From: Ketobacter alkanivorans
GTDB lineage: Bacteria; Pseudomonadota; Gammaproteobacteria; Pseudomonadales; Ketobacteraceae
Direction: 5' to 3'
Length of the DNA: 64,000 nucleotides
Assembly (NCBI RefSeq): GCF_002863865.1
Contig: NZ_CP022684.1
Location: forward strand, 798,931-862,930
Shown: in pieces, positions 44,660 through 55,640 of the stretch
Numbering within the stretch: position 1 is the stretch's first letter
Layout: each line of letters begins with the position of its first letter
Position numbers and translations under genes: made by a program
The notes under the pieces: model-generated
The model's database searches: none
What the model saw: the letters and a program-made list of their open reading frames with translations, nothing else
Told to the model about the DNA's origin: nothing

Positions 44660-45850
44660 ATGCAAGAATCCAAGCAGGCAATTAAACAAGAAGAAGCCCC
44701 CATTAACTGGGCTCCAACGATCATCTTTTCCGTCACATTCCTGATTTCAATCACTGCGGTGCCTGTATACGGCTTCATGTCGGGCTACGACGCTGTAGAG
44801 TGGATTACCTTTACCCTGATGCTCGCCTTTTGTGGGCTCTCTATCACAGCCGGTTATCATCGCCTGTGGTCGCACCGGGCCTATGATGCCAACCCGGTAG
44901 TGCGTGCCTTCTTTGCCTTCTGGGGAGCCTGCGCCCTGCAGAACACAATACTGATCTGGTGTTCAGGTCATCGTAAACATCATCGCCATGTCGACGATGT
45001 GGACAACGACCCCTACTCCATCAACCGAGGCCTGTGGTTTGCCCACATTGGCTGGATGCTGCGTAACTACAAAAGCGGCGAGGTGGATCTAAACAATACC
45101 CAGGATCTGCAACGTGACAAAATCGTCATGTTCCAGCACAACCACTATGTTCCTCTGGTGGTTGCCTCCAACGTTGGCGTGCCCTTGTTACTGGGCTACC
45201 TGAATGGCGACATTCTGGGCATGTTGCTGCTGGCAGGTGTCTTGAGATTGGTGATCAGCCATCATGTAACGTTCTTCATCAACAGCCTCTGCCACGCCTG
45301 GGGTAAGCAACCTTACACCAACACCAATACCGCCAAGGATAATTTCCTGCTGGCGCTGGTGACCTACGGTGAGGGCTATCACAATTTTCATCACTACTTC
45401 CAGACCGATTATCGTAACGGCGTGCGCTGGTGGCAGTTCGACCCCACCAAATGGTTGATTTCAGCGTTATCCTGGGTGGGCCTGGCCCGCAACCTGAAGC
45501 GTGTTCCTAACTTCAAAATTCAGGAAGCCATGCTGCAAATGCAGTTTGAAAAGGCCCGCAAACAACTTAGTCTGAGCCGTCTACCCACGCCCAACGTAGA
45601 AGCACTGCGACAAACTCTGGAAGCAGAATATCAGCAGTTTATGGACACACTGGCAGACTGGAAAGAACTGCGCGGACAATGGGTGCAACAGAAACGCGAA
45701 GCGTTCGAAGAAAAGAAACAGGAGCTGCAAGCCAAGTGGCAACAAGCCACTATTCGTACCCGCTTTAAAGAAATGGAGTACATGCTGAAAATGCAACGTA
45801 AACGCATGCAGGTATTCAACCTGAGTTTTGCTAGCGTGGCAGCGGTCTGA
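44660..45850 (+). CDS. Acyl-CoA (delta-9 type) fatty acid desaturase with C-terminal coiled coil
   Basis: 396 residues. The three iron-binding histidine boxes are present: HRLWSH (67-72), HRKHH (104-108) and HNFHH (241-245). Hydrophobic segments at about 19-39, 47-66, 83-100 and 165-205 give the four-helix membrane topology of the family. It introduces a cis double bond into acyl-CoA or phospholipid-bound acyl chains at the inner membrane. Residues about 285-390 form an unusual Gln/Glu/Lys-rich helical extension beyond the catalytic core. AGCGAGAAAG precedes the ATG, and a bidirectional terminator follows. Confidence 0.92.
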   Translation: MQESKQAIKQEEAPINWAPTIIFSVTFLISITAVPVYGFMSGYDAVEWITFTLMLAFCGLSITAGYHRLWSHRAYDANPVVRAFFAFWGACALQNTILIWCSGHRKHHRHVDDVDNDPYSINRGLWFAHIGWMLRNYKSGEVDLNNTQDLQRDKIVMFQHNHYVPLVVASNVGVPLLLGYLNGDILGMLLLAGVLRLVISHHVTFFINSLCHAWGKQPYTNTNTAKDNFLLALVTYGEGYHNFHHYFQTDYRNGVRWWQFDPTKWLISALSWVGLARNLKRVPNFKIQEAMLQMQFEKARKQLSLSRLPTPNVEALRQTLEAEYQQFMDTLADWKELRGQWVQQKREAFEEKKQELQAKWQQATIRTRFKEMEYMLKMQRKRMQVFNLSFASVAAV

Positions 45851-45878
45851 CCGGGTAAGCGTCGCGATATAGAAATAT

Positions 45879-45907
45879 AAAAAGGGCCGATTATTTCGGC
45901 CCTTTTT
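45879..45907. terminator. Bidirectional terminator between desaturase and thiolase
   Basis: AAAAAGGGCCGA, 5-base loop, TCGGCCCTTTTT. Serves the convergent desaturase and thiolase genes. Confidence 0.92.
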
Positions 45908-45931
45908 ATGGATGAACTTTTAACGCTGACA

Positions 45932-47116
45932 TTACGCTACTTCAAACAGACCCGCAGCGCCCATTCCACCACCGATACACATAGTCACCACCACGTATTT
46001 AACGCCACGGCGCCTACCTTCAATCAAAGCGTGCCCCACCATGCGGGCACCGGACATTCCATAAGGATGCCCAATAGAGATAGCACCGCCGTTCACATTA
46101 TAGATTTCGGGATCAATACCAAGATGATCGCGACAATACAATGTCTGCACCGCAAACGCTTCATTCAGCTCCCACAAGCCAACATCATTGATGCTGAGGC
46201 CATGCTGTTTCAACAACTTGGGAATGGCATACACAGGCCCGATCCCCATCTCCTCGGGCGCATTACCCGCAACCGCCATACCGCGATATATGCCCAACGG
46301 ATTCAGGCCGCGCTGCTCCGCCAGTTGACGATCCATCAGCACACAGGCTGAAGCGCCGTCGGACAGCTGACTGGCATTGCCTGCGGTGATCACCCCACCC
46401 TCCACAACCGGTTTCAGTCCAGACAAGGACTCAAGGCTAGTCTCAGGACGATTACCTTCATCCTTTGACAACGTTACCTGCTGATAACTGATCTCTTTGG
46501 TTTCCTTATTCATCAACGCCTGGGTCGCCGTGATAGGCACAATCTCATCATCAAATTTACCGGCGGCCTGGGCGGCGGCAGTACGTTGCTGTGACTGCAA
46601 CGCATACTGATCCTGTGCTTCACGGCTTACACCATACTTGCTGGCGACGTTCTCTGCCGTTAATAGCATCGGCATGTAAGCGTGCTCTGCATTGGCGATC
46701 ACATTGGGATCTTCTTCGGCCTTGGCCCATTCAAAATACTTGTTCTGAACAGCGCTGATATTTTCCTGGCCGCCGGCCACACAAACCGACATTCCATCCA
46801 CAATAATCTGCTTGGCTGCTGTGGCAATAGCCATCAAGCCCGAAGAGCACTGGCGATCCATGGTTTGACCGGAAACCGACACCGGCAGACCCGCAGCCAG
46901 GGTGCCCGTACGCGCAATATTGGTTCCAGCGGAGCCCGCAGTGAGCACGGCCCCGATCACAACATCTTCGATCTCGCCAGGCTCGACACCGCTGCGCTCA
47001 ACCGCATGACGAATGGCATGGCCCATCATGGTAGGCGACTTGATATTGTTGAGAGAACCCCGATAGGCACGACCGATTGGGGTACGGGCTGTAGAGACAA
47101 TAACGGCTTCTTTCAT
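45932..47116 (-). CDS. Thiolase (acetyl-CoA C-acyltransferase)
   Basis: 394 residues from the ATG at 47116, which has AGGAG eight bases upstream; the longer frame adds 11 unlikely residues. Cleaves 3-ketoacyl-CoA with CoA, or condenses two acetyl-CoA. The nucleophile is Cys90 in [11 protein letters not shown]. The His region is [17 protein letters not shown] and the second Cys is in [13 protein letters not shown]. It is a standalone gene without fadB, so it may serve atu-type products, PHA or general beta-oxidation. The call between FadA-, AtoB- and PhaA-like is not possible by eye. Confidence 0.92.
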   Translation of the reverse strand: MKEAVIVSTARTPIGRAYRGSLNNIKSPTMMGHAIRHAVERSGVEPGEIEDVVIGAVLTAGSAGTNIARTGTLAAGLPVSVSGQTMDRQCSSGLMAIATAAKQIIVDGMSVCVAGGQENISAVQNKYFEWAKAEEDPNVIANAEHAYMPMLLTAENVASKYGVSREAQDQYALQSQQRTAAAQAAGKFDDEIVPITATQALMNKETKEISYQQVTLSKDEGNRPETSLESLSGLKPVVEGGVITAGNASQLSDGASACVLMDRQLAEQRGLNPLGIYRGMAVAGNAPEEMGIGPVYAIPKLLKQHGLSINDVGLWELNEAFAVQTLYCRDHLGIDPEIYNVNGGAISIGHPYGMSGARMVGHALIEGRRRGVKYVVVTMCIGGGMGAAGLFEVA

Positions 47117-47290
47117 AACACTGACTCCTCGTAACGGCAAAACCACCATTCTAAACCGGGCACACTAACATTGCTGTCATAACGAGCATGCTTTAGCGGC
47201 CAAAATGAATATTGCACAGGGTTTCACGCAGCGTTCACAGGCAACCGGTTACTGTCTGAAAACACTTAAAATATTACCGAGGCCTACACC

Positions 47291-47827
47291 ATGACAATGC
47301 ACAAAATAAAAACCACATTATTGCTACTGGGCGCGGTTTTCTTATCCGCATGTGCCAAAATCGAAACCGTACCTTATGTGGAAGTCGAACGCTACATGGG
47401 GGTTTGGTACCAGATTTCTGCCTATGAAACCAATTTCAACGAAGGGCTGGTGGGGGTTACCGCTGAATATACATTGCTTGCCGACGGTAGCGTGCAGGTC
47501 TACAACAAAGGGTACCTGGACACATTGGACGGGCCGCTGGATGAAATTCTGGGCAACGCTGTAGTGGTGGATGAAGAAACCAATTCACGACTGAAGGTGA
47601 GCTTTCCAGGTGTGCCCAACTTCCCTTGGGCTAACTATCTTATCGTGATACTGGATGAGGAAGACTATCAATATGCGGTGGTTACCGACCCGCTCAAGTA
47701 CACGCTGTTTGTATTGAACAGAACCCCGCAAATGGAAGCTGGTCTATACAGCGAGATCCTCACTCAACTGGATGAAATGGGCATCGATACCGAGAAACTG
47801 TTATTGACGCCTCAGCCTGAATTCTGA
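47291..47827 (+). CDS. blc: Outer-membrane lipoprotein lipocalin (Blc-like)
   Basis: 178 residues with a lipoprotein signal: LLLLGAVFLSAC, lipidated Cys at 21. The lipocalin GxW motif is in VERYMGVWYQISAYETNFNE, and the second conserved region is LIVILDEEDYQYAVVTDPLK. It binds fatty acids or lysophospholipids in relatives and is often induced under membrane stress. Residue after Cys is Ala, consistent with outer-membrane sorting. Monocistronic, and convergent with a TetR gene across a hairpin at 47842-47882. Confidence 0.93.
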   Translation: MTMHKIKTTLLLLGAVFLSACAKIETVPYVEVERYMGVWYQISAYETNFNEGLVGVTAEYTLLADGSVQVYNKGYLDTLDGPLDEILGNAVVVDEETNSRLKVSFPGVPNFPWANYLIVILDEEDYQYAVVTDPLKYTLFVLNRTPQMEAGLYSEILTQLDEMGIDTEKLLLTPQPEF

Positions 47828-47841
47828 TCGCGCCGCAGAGC

Positions 47842-47882
47842 GCAGGGTTTTACCTGGCAGCCCAACAGCCGTAAAGCCCTGC
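47842..47882. other. Intergenic hairpin between lipocalin and TetR genes
   Basis: GCAGGGTTTTAC (47842-47853) and GTAAAGCCCTGC (47871-47882) pair over 12 positions with one G-T wobble on the plus strand; the loop is 17 bases. It lies between convergent stops and has no T run, so it may slow transcription from both sides or bind a protein. Confidence 0.65.
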
Positions 47883-47903
47883 CGCCACGCGAGGCACTGA
47901 AAA

Positions 47904-48485
47904 CTAAGACCGCAAAACGCCCTGCAATACGGCGATAGAGCTGTTCAGAGCATCGCCATTACCCGTGCGACTCATCAAAATCATGCCCTGAATCTGCGTC
48001 GTAACAAAATCGGCCAAAACCTCTGCAGATTGCTCACCTCGCAACTGACCCTGCGCTTTAGCTGCCACTAAAATGGCCAGCACATGGCCGTGTAATACCG
48101 TCACAAACTCATCAATCAAAGACTGAATAGCAGGCTTGAAGTCACCCTGCTCCATCGTTGCATTTTGCAGCAGACAACCCCATGGCCCCGGTTGGCGACG
48201 TAATCCTTCCTTTAGCGCCTCCAGATAGCCGAACAAACGGGGCAGCCCATCACTGGCGGGTTGCAATTGAGATTCGAGACGACCAAAAACCGTTCTGCGG
48301 TAGTGCTTTATAACCTGCGCAAACAGCGCCTCTTTGTCACCAAAAGTGTTGTACAGGCTAAATCGGTTGATCTGCAGCGCATCCACCAGATCCTGCACCG
48401 ATGTAGCCTCATAGCCTTTACGCCAGAACAGCAACATAGCCTGGTGCAATTTCTCTTGTGGATCAAAGGCAAGGGGACGGGCCAT
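47904..48485 (-). CDS. TetR/AcrR-family regulator, divergent from two GST genes
   Basis: 193 residues. The helix-turn-helix region is EKLHQAMLLFWRKGYEATSV then QDLVDALQINRFSLYNTFGD (about 11-50), the form seen in YxaF/LmrA-type and reductant/electrophile-responsive TetR repressors. The ligand domain contains RQPGPWGCLLQNATMEQG with a Cys near residue 102 that could act as a sensor (guess). It is divergent from the GST pair with a long palindrome in between, so it most likely represses the GST genes and itself. Confidence 0.9.
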   Translation of the reverse strand: MARPLAFDPQEKLHQAMLLFWRKGYEATSVQDLVDALQINRFSLYNTFGDKEALFAQVIKHYRRTVFGRLESQLQPASDGLPRLFGYLEALKEGLRRQPGPWGCLLQNATMEQGDFKPAIQSLIDEFVTVLHGHVLAILVAAKAQGQLRGEQSAEVLADFVTTQIQGMILMSRTGNGDALNSSIAVLQGVLRS

Positions 48486-48566
48486 TAGACTATTTCAACC
48501 GGCTGATTTTCGTAATAAATGAGGGCAATGGGTAACTTTCAGCCGAATTATAACCGGTAATTGACC

Positions 48567-48601
48567 GATTGTTTAGAAATGAAGTATATTTCTGAACAAT
48601 C
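48567..48601. promoter_or_regulatory. Long palindromic operator between TetR and GST genes
   Basis: GATTGTTTAGAAAT (48567-48580) and ATTTCTGAACAATC (48588-48601) form 14-base inverted arms with one mismatch around a 7-base centre. A further half-site-like ATTCTGAAAT follows at 48602-48611, and GAATTCTAAAC near 48618. This is a likely binding site for the adjacent TetR protein. Confidence 0.8.
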
Positions 48602-48684
48602 ATTCTGAAATGCATTACTGAATTCTAAACACTCCACTGATCAATGCATCACTGCCCATCAAACAAGGCCAACAGAGAGACAAC

Positions 48685-49293
48685 ATGAAAATCTACGAAG
48701 CCAGAACCGCCCCCAACCCTCGCCGAGTTCGCATGTTCCTTGCCGAGAAAGGCATTGATATGGAATACGTTCAATTGGATCTGGCCGGTGGTGACAACCT
48801 CGCCGAAACCATGCGCTCCAAAAACGTCACCACCAAGATCCCCTTTCTGGAGCTGGATGACGGCACCTGCATCGGTGAGAGCATGGCAATCTGCCGCTAC
48901 TTCGAAGAAACGCATCCTGATAGGCCGCTACTGGGCACCACCCCACTGCAAAAAGCACAGGTCGAAATGTGGCAACGCCGGGTAGAGTTCTATTTTTTTC
49001 TGGCGGTCGGCATGTGCTTCCAGCACACCACCGGCTACTTCAAAGATCGCATGACGCCAGTACCGGCGTGGGGCGAAGAGTGCGGTAAAAATGCGGTAGC
49101 CTTCCTGGACACACTGGAACAACACCTGGCGGAGAACACCTACTTATGTGGTGACTATTTTAGCGCTGCCGACATCACCCTGCTTTGTGCACTGGATTTC
49201 GCCAGGGTGGTCAAAATCAAACTGCAGGATCAGCACGCAAACCTGAAACGCTGGTACGAACTGGTAAGCAGCCGCGAAAGCGCCAAAGCCTAA
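48685..49293 (+). CDS. Glutathione S-transferase family protein
   Basis: 202 residues. The N-terminal thioredoxin-like domain (about 1-80) has RTAPNPRRVRMFLAEKGIDM with the conserved cis-Pro in KIPFLELDDG and GESMAICRYFEE. The C-terminal helical domain holds YLCGDYFSAADITLLCALDF, the usual GST structural motif. It conjugates or reduces with glutathione in the cytoplasm; the substrate is unknown. The first residues lack the Cys-Pro seen in beta-class enzymes. 18 bases upstream of a second GST, under the same probable TetR control. Confidence 0.92.
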   Translation: MKIYEARTAPNPRRVRMFLAEKGIDMEYVQLDLAGGDNLAETMRSKNVTTKIPFLELDDGTCIGESMAICRYFEETHPDRPLLGTTPLQKAQVEMWQRRVEFYFFLAVGMCFQHTTGYFKDRMTPVPAWGEECGKNAVAFLDTLEQHLAENTYLCGDYFSAADITLLCALDFARVVKIKLQDQHANLKRWYELVSSRESAKA

Positions 49294-49311
49294 ACTCAGA
49301 GATGACACCCT

Positions 49312-49971
49312 ATGATTGACCTGTATACCGCATCCACACCCAATGGCTGGAAAGCGTCGGTGACATTGGAAGAACTGGGCATGGACTACACCGTCCACCC
49401 TATCAACTTGATGGAAAATGAGCAGAAGAAACCTGAGTTTCTGGCGCTTAACCCAAACGGGCGCATCCCCGTGATAGTAGATAAAGGCAATGAGGATTTC
49501 GTGGTATTCGAGTCCGGAGCCATAATGATCTATCTGGCCGAGCAAGCCGGACAACTGCTACCAACCGATAGCAAAGGGCGCACCCAGGTGATTCAGTGGC
49601 TTATGTTTCAAATGGGTGGCCTTGGCCCCATGATGGGTCAAGCCAATGTATTCTTCCGCTACTTTGAAGAAAAAATTCAACCGGCGATTGATCGCTATCA
49701 AAACGAAGTCAAACGCCTGCTGACAGTATTAGATGGCCACCTGGCACATAACGAATACCTGGCAGGAGACTACAGCATTGCCGACATCGCCAACTGGTGC
49801 TGGGCCAGAACCCATTTATGGTCAGGGGTCGAGGCGGAAGATCTCGAACATCTACAACGCTGGATGAATCAGATTGGAGCGCGCCCTGCCGCACAACGGG
49901 GTGCAGCGGTGCCTGGTAAGCTGGATACCGAATCCCTGATCAAGGGCGCAAGGAACATAGTCGTTAAGTGA
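49312..49971 (+). CDS. Glutathione S-transferase, YfcG/Nu-class-like
   Basis: 219 residues. Start [20 protein letters not shown] is the YfcG-type N-terminus, where the Thr/Asn pair (TASTPNGW) binds glutathione. [13 protein letters not shown] carries the cis-Pro, then [15 protein letters not shown]. YfcG-type proteins act as disulfide-bond oxidoreductases on glutathione disulfides. The C-terminal half has [20 protein letters not shown]. Second gene of the pair, followed by a strong terminator. Confidence 0.92.
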   Translation: MIDLYTASTPNGWKASVTLEELGMDYTVHPINLMENEQKKPEFLALNPNGRIPVIVDKGNEDFVVFESGAIMIYLAEQAGQLLPTDSKGRTQVIQWLMFQMGGLGPMMGQANVFFRYFEEKIQPAIDRYQNEVKRLLTVLDGHLAHNEYLAGDYSIADIANWCWARTHLWSGVEAEDLEHLQRWMNQIGARPAAQRGAAVPGKLDTESLIKGARNIVVK

Positions 49972-50002
49972 AGCCCTAACGACGGGGGAAAACCTCAGAC
50001 AC

Positions 50003-50029
50003 AAAAAAGCCGCATTAAGCGGCTTTTTT
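50003..50029. terminator. Bidirectional terminator between GST pair and tRNA-Pro
   Basis: AAAAAAGCCGC, loop ATTAA, GCGGCTTTTTT, 11 perfect pairs. On the minus strand it ends the tRNA-Pro transcript. Confidence 0.93.
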
Positions 50030-50042
50030 GATTCAACAAATT

Positions 50043-50123
<81 letters not shown>

Positions 50124-50223
50124 TCTACTATATCAATAGGTTAGGTCAAGCCAAACCCCAGAAGAGGACGCAAATAATACAGTATTCATGGCAATTATCA
50201 AACAGTTTTTCGCAGACCTGAGG

Positions 50224-50583
50224 CTAGTGATCCTTAAGAACCAATAGCACTTCCTCCAACTCAGCGATCATCTGATGAATCAGCTGAGAGGACTTGGTGA
50301 CGTCCTCCTGGGCATCATCACCCGTCAGCTTCAAACGGGCACCACCGATGGTATAACCCTGATCATACAACAGGCTTCGGATCTGACGAATCATGATCAC
50401 ATCCTGCCGCTGATAATAACGACGGTTACCCCGACGCTTCACAGGTTTAAGTTGGGTAAACTCCTGCTCCCAGTAACGTAAAACGTGCGGTTTCACGTCA
50501 CAGAGTTCGCTCACTTCCCCAATCGTAAAATAGCGTTTTCCCGGTATTGCTGGTAGTTCGTTATTGTTGCTTGGTTCCAGCAT
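50224..50583 (-). CDS. MerR-family regulator downstream of ihfA
   Basis: 119 residues. The winged helix-turn-helix is at about 17-85: [40 protein letters not shown] and [21 protein letters not shown] short C-terminal helix ([16 protein letters not shown]) would form the dimer coiled coil. There is no metal-binding Cys set, so the effector is unknown. It overlaps the end of ihfA by 23 bases and is the conserved last protein gene of the pheST-ihfA operon in Pseudomonas. Confidence 0.93.
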   Translation of the reverse strand: MLEPSNNNELPAIPGKRYFTIGEVSELCDVKPHVLRYWEQEFTQLKPVKRRGNRRYYQRQDVIMIRQIRSLLYDQGYTIGGARLKLTGDDAQEDVTKSSQLIHQMIAELEEVLLVLKDH

Positions 50584-50866
50584 AGGCTTCCACTCGTTGC
50601 TTCAACTTCTGACCAGGGCGAAACGTGACGACTCGACGAGCGGATATTGGGATTTCCTCACCGGTTTTCGGGTTCCTTCCTGGACGCTCACGCTTATTCC
50701 TGAGATCGAAGTTGCCAAACCCGGAAAGCTTTACATGCTCGTTTGACTCAAGCGAGGATCGAATTTCTTCGAAAAACAATTCCACCATTTCCTTGGCTTC
50801 TCGCTTGTTCAACCCAAGTTCTTCGAATAGCTTTTCAGCTAAGTCAGCCTTGGTTAACGCACCCAT
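50561..50866 (-). CDS. ihfA: Integration host factor alpha subunit
   Basis: 101 residues. DNA-bending HU/IHF fold: [20 protein letters not shown] at the N-terminus, [14 protein letters not shown], and [12 protein letters not shown], whose Pro intercalates into the DNA minor groove. Works as a heterodimer with IhfB in nucleoid structure and promoter control. Two bases after pheT, as in E. coli and Pseudomonas. Confidence 0.97.
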   Translation of the reverse strand: MGALTKADLAEKLFEELGLNKREAKEMVELFFEEIRSSLESNEHVKLSGFGNFDLRNKRERPGRNPKTGEEIPISARRVVTFRPGQKLKQRVEAYAGTKQQ

Positions 50867-50868
50867 CC

Positions 50869-53247
50869 TTATTCCCTCAATGTCACATTGAACGTTTCTT
50901 TCAGGGATGAAACCACCTTTTCCAGCAATGGATTAATGTCTTCATCCTGCAAGGTCCGAACCGAGTCCTGTAGGGTTATTCCGAAGGCGATACTCTTTTT
51001 ACCCGCCTCAAGATTGCCACCCTGATAGACATCGAACAGCACGAGACTGGTCAATAATGAACCAGCTGTTTCGTACACATTTTTCAGTATAGCTTGTGCT
51101 GGGATGTTTTCATCAACTATTACTGCAAAATCGCGCCTAACTTCCGGATATTTCGACAATTCTTTGAACTGCGGCAGACTTCCACGACGAATTTCCGGCA
51201 AAACCAACTCAAATAGGAAAACTTTCTGGCTAATATCCAGCTCTTTTTGCACGCTGGGATGCAGCGCACCAACATGACCTATCACTTTGTCGCCACACTT
51301 GACGACTGCAGTCTGCCCAGGATGCAACGCCTTATGCTCTCCGGCCTCAAAGGTATACGTGTTGGTGCCACCACTCAGCGCAAGCAAGGCCTCAACATCG
51401 GCTTTGATATCGTAAAAATCCACCGATCGCACCTTGCCGAACCAGCTCTCTTCGGCAACACCACCACAGATCAGACCGCCGATATGGGCTTCCTGGCGCA
51501 GCTCTGTTCCTGCTTTTATGAAGTTCAGGCCGGTTTCGAACAAGCGTAAACGATCCTGCTGTCGGTTCAGGTTATAGCTTGCAGTCTTCAACAACCCAGC
51601 CCACAGGGTCGTGCGCATTTCCGACATATCGGCAGATATTGGGTTGGCCAGGCGTACCGAAGGTTGATCAGGGGTTAGCAGCTCTATGTATTTTTTATCC
51701 ACGAAGCTGTAGGTAATGACTTCCTGATAGCCTCGATCCACCAAAACCTCTTTGAAGCGGTCACCGGCGATAACAACTTCCTCTCGCTTGGGCGCTATAC
51801 CTTCAAGAATGGGTCGCGTCGTGGGCAATTTGTTGTAGCCGTAGATCCGCCCCAACTCTTCAATCAAATCCACTTCCAGACGAATATCAAAGCGGTAACT
51901 GGGAGGCACAATATGCCAACCGCTGCTGGTGGTCACGATATCCATCCCCAAGCGCCCCATGATGTCTTCCACTTCAATATCAGGAATATCACATCCCAAA
52001 ACACGCTTGATGCGATCACGGCGTAACTGAATTGAGGGCAAATGGGGCAAATCTTCTGCGCTCAGCACTTCGATTAAGGGGCCGGCACTGCCACCTACAA
52101 TGTCCAACAGCAAGGCTGTAGCCCGCTCTATGGCATTATGTTGCAACTCGAAATCCACGCCACGCTCAAATCGGTGAGAGGAATCAGTATGCAACCCATA
52201 GCTGCGAGCCTTACCCGCTATAGCGATGGGATCGAAGAATGCGCTCTCCAGAAACAGATCCTTGGTTGCTGCATTGACACCGGAGGCCTCCCCTCCCATA
52301 ACACCGGCCATGGCCAACGGCCCGGACTGGTCAGCTATAACCAGAGTCTCGGCGTTAAGAGAAATTTCCTGACCATCCAGAAGCGTCAGCTTTTCACCGT
52401 CATTGGCCAGACGCACACAAATGCTACCCTGAAGGTTATTCAGGTCAAACGCGTGCATGGGCTGGCCCAGCTCCAACAGAACGTAGTTAGTCACATCAAC
52501 CACCGGGTCAATGCTGCGGATGTCACTGCGGCGCAACCGCTCCAGCATCCATACAGGCGTCGGCCTGGTAAGATCAACACCACGCACCACGCGCCCGACG
52601 TAACGCGGGCATTGAGCTTTGGCCTCGACGGATACCGGGAAGGTATCGTTAATAGTCTGTTTTACTTGCGGGCAAGGCACCTGAGTTACCTCTGCGCGAT
52701 TGAGCACACCGACTTCCCGCGCGAGACCCGCAATTCCAAGACAATCCCCCCGGTTCGGCGTCAAATCCACCTCAATGGCCGCATCATCCAACGCCAGATA
52801 ATCACGGATATTGGCTCCAACAGGGGCGTCCAGAGGCAACTCCATTAAACCATCGGAAGATTCCGCCATGCCTAATTCTTGCTCGGCACACAGCATCCCG
52901 AATGACTCAACACCGCGCAGCTTGGCTTGCTTGATTTTAAAATCGCCAGGCAGGACCGCACCGATTTTGGCGCAGGGTATCTTAATGCCCGGGCGAGCGT
53001 TGGCAGCACCACAGACAATCTGCAAAGGCTCCGCCTCACCTGCATCTACTTTGCACACCTGCAATTTGCTGGCATCGGGGTGTGGCTCGGCACTGATGAT
53101 TTCAGCCACAACAACACCGCTGAATTCGCCCGCTACTTTTTCAACACTGTCCACTTCCAAACCGGCCATGGTGATTTGAGCCACCAATTCTTCGGTACCC
53201 AGCTTGGGGTTTACCCAATCACGAAGCCATTTTTCACTGAAGCGCAT
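50869..53247 (-). CDS. pheT: Phenylalanyl-tRNA synthetase beta subunit
   Basis: 792 residues, standard length. The EMAP/OB tRNA-binding domain is at about 40-150 ([20 protein letters not shown]), B3/B4 editing domain at about 210-375, B5 at about 400-475, catalytic-like core then the C-terminal ferredoxin-like anticodon-binding domain ([20 protein letters not shown]). Forms an alpha2-beta2 enzyme with PheS and edits mischarged Tyr. Intact, 53 bases after pheS. Confidence 0.98.
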   Translation of the reverse strand: MRFSEKWLRDWVNPKLGTEELVAQITMAGLEVDSVEKVAGEFSGVVVAEIISAEPHPDASKLQVCKVDAGEAEPLQIVCGAANARPGIKIPCAKIGAVLPGDFKIKQAKLRGVESFGMLCAEQELGMAESSDGLMELPLDAPVGANIRDYLALDDAAIEVDLTPNRGDCLGIAGLAREVGVLNRAEVTQVPCPQVKQTINDTFPVSVEAKAQCPRYVGRVVRGVDLTRPTPVWMLERLRRSDIRSIDPVVDVTNYVLLELGQPMHAFDLNNLQGSICVRLANDGEKLTLLDGQEISLNAETLVIADQSGPLAMAGVMGGEASGVNAATKDLFLESAFFDPIAIAGKARSYGLHTDSSHRFERGVDFELQHNAIERATALLLDIVGGSAGPLIEVLSAEDLPHLPSIQLRRDRIKRVLGCDIPDIEVEDIMGRLGMDIVTTSSGWHIVPPSYRFDIRLEVDLIEELGRIYGYNKLPTTRPILEGIAPKREEVVIAGDRFKEVLVDRGYQEVITYSFVDKKYIELLTPDQPSVRLANPISADMSEMRTTLWAGLLKTASYNLNRQQDRLRLFETGLNFIKAGTELRQEAHIGGLICGGVAEESWFGKVRSVDFYDIKADVEALLALSGGTNTYTFEAGEHKALHPGQTAVVKCGDKVIGHVGALHPSVQKELDISQKVFLFELVLPEIRRGSLPQFKELSKYPEVRRDFAVIVDENIPAQAILKNVYETAGSLLTSLVLFDVYQGGNLEAGKKSIAFGITLQDSVRTLQDEDINPLLEKVVSSLKETFNVTLRE

Positions 53248-53300
53248 TCTCTATTCCTCTAAATTCTGGTTCGATGTTCGATATGACTGCAGCGGCACCA

Positions 53301-54329
<1,029 letters not shown>

Positions 54330-54344
54330 TTAATTTCAATAAAC

Positions 54345-54373
54345 AAAAAGGGGAAGAGCCTGAGCCCTTCCCC
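54345..54373 (-). terminator. Attenuator-like terminator between rplT and pheS
   Basis: On the minus strand GGGGAAG (54373-54367), about 10-base loop, CTTCCCC (54356-54350), then TTTTTG. It lies 28 bases before pheS. A second small stem GTCACC/GGTGAC lies upstream (about 54392-54413). I found no ATG-started Phe-rich leader peptide, so the mechanism may differ from E. coli pheM or it may simply be partial termination. Confidence 0.75.
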
Positions 54374-54425
54374 TATTCTATGCTTGATTTGTCACCTTAC
54401 TGTGACGGTGACAGACCCGCGACGC

Positions 54426-54785
54426 TTAGTTGGAAAGACTGGCCTTAGCCTTCTCTGCCAACACTGCAAAAGTCGCTTGGTCGTGCACAGCGATGTCGGC
54501 GAGGATCTTACGATCCACTTCAACAGACGCTTTTTTCAGACCATTGATGAAACGGCTGTAAGATAGGCCATTCATGCGGGCTGCTGCGTTAATACGAGTG
54601 ATCCACAGCTGACGGAACTGACGCTTACGCTGACGACGGTCGCGATAAGCATACTGACCGGCCTTGGTTACGGCTTGCTTGGCAACACGCAGAACGCGTG
54701 AACGAGCGCCATAATAACCTTTGGCCTGCTTGAGGATCTTCTTGTGACGGCGGTGTGCGGTAACTCCGCGTTTTACTCTTGGCAT
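54426..54785 (-). CDS. rplT: 50S ribosomal protein L20
   Basis: 119 residues. Basic N-terminal arm ([20 protein letters not shown]) and globular part ([20 protein letters not shown], then [20 protein letters not shown]), exact family pattern and length. Needed early in 50S assembly, and in E. coli it represses translation of its own operon. Confidence 0.98.
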   Translation of the reverse strand: MPRVKRGVTAHRRHKKILKQAKGYYGARSRVLRVAKQAVTKAGQYAYRDRRQRKRQFRQLWITRINAAARMNGLSYSRFINGLKKASVEVDRKILADIAVHDQATFAVLAEKAKASLSN

Positions 54786-54815
54786 TGTTTAAACCTCCAA
54801 ATTCCTAAACGGGCC

Positions 54816-55010
54816 TTACACGTAAGGCATCATGCGTGCAACCAAAGCCACATCGGACTTGTGCACCATGGTCTTGGGTCGCAACTGACGAATTCGCTTG
54901 GAATTCTTCTTGGTCAGAATGTGACGTTTGAAGGCTTGTTTTCTTTTGAAACCGTTGGCGGTTTTTCTAAAACGCTTAGCAGCCCCACGGTTGGTTTTCA
55001 TCTTTGGCAT
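54816..55010 (-). CDS. rpmI: 50S ribosomal protein L35
   Basis: 64 residues from the ATG at 55010 ([20 protein letters not shown]), with GGAG seven bases upstream; the frame extends to 55034 but the family always starts MPKMK/MPKIK. Lies 30 bases before rplT and 59 bases after infC. Confidence 0.97.
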   Translation of the reverse strand: MPKMKTNRGAAKRFRKTANGFKRKQAFKRHILTKKNSKRIRQLRPKTMVHKSDVALVARMMPYV

Positions 55011-55069
55011 AATAACGCTCCGCATTGTTTTCACAATGTTTTAAAGTTTAATAAGCAAACCGGAATGGC

Positions 55070-55615
55070 TTACCTTTTCTTCTTCGGCGCAATCACCATA
55101 GTCATCTGACGACCTTCCATTTTAGGCACCTGCTCCACAGCTCCCAGTTCTTCCAGGTCGGTTTCGATGCGACGCATCATCTCCATACCCAGCTCCTGAT
55201 GAGCCATTTCGCGCCCACGGAAGCGCAGTGTGATTTTGGTTTTGTCACCATCTTCGAGGAACCGCTTCAGGTTGCGAAGTTTGACCTGGTAGTCCCCCTC
55301 TTCAGTTCCCGGGCGAATTTTGATTTCCTTCACCTGGGTCTGTTTCTGCTTTTTACGGGCTTCAGCTTGGCGCTTCTTCTCTTCGAAGATGTGCTTACCG
55401 TAATCCATGATTCTACAAACGGGAGGTTCAGCATCAGGTGCAATCTCAACCAGATCCTGTTCTACCTCTTTTGCGGCACTCAAGGCTTCATCAATACTGA
55501 CAATGCCGATCTGCTCTCCGTCTGGCCCGACCAACCTCACCTCGGTTAAGGTGATATCGTCGTTGATCCGGTTCTTTTTCGATGAAGGTACGGGGCGTTT
55601 GCTGCGCTGCTTAAT
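55070..55615 (-). CDS. infC: Translation initiation factor IF-3, ATT start
   Basis: 181 residues from an ATT codon at 55615-55613, preceded by GGAGGA six bases upstream (55627-55622). The rare ATT start is known for infC in E. coli and relatives, where IF-3 itself rejects it and so represses its own synthesis. The open frame continues upstream to a GTG at 55660, but that part overlaps a terminator hairpin and lacks family similarity. Conserved blocks are [39 protein letters not shown] and [18 protein letters not shown]. First gene of infC-rpmI-rplT-pheST-ihfA-merR. The usual upstream thrS is missing. Confidence 0.96.
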   Translation of the reverse strand: MKQRSKRPVPSSKKNRINDDITLTEVRLVGPDGEQIGIVSIDEALSAAKEVEQDLVEIAPDAEPPVCRIMDYGKHIFEEKKRQAEARKKQKQTQVKEIKIRPGTEEGDYQVKLRNLKRFLEDGDKTKITLRFRGREMAHQELGMEMMRRIETDLEELGAVEQVPKMEGRQMTMVIAPKKKR

Positions 55616-55640
55616 AGCTCTTCCTCCAAGCCCGTTAATA

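Noticed and set aside
52138..52848. 236-codon plus-strand ORF opposite pheT
   Set aside because: Lies wholly within the intact pheT coding sequence and has no family features.
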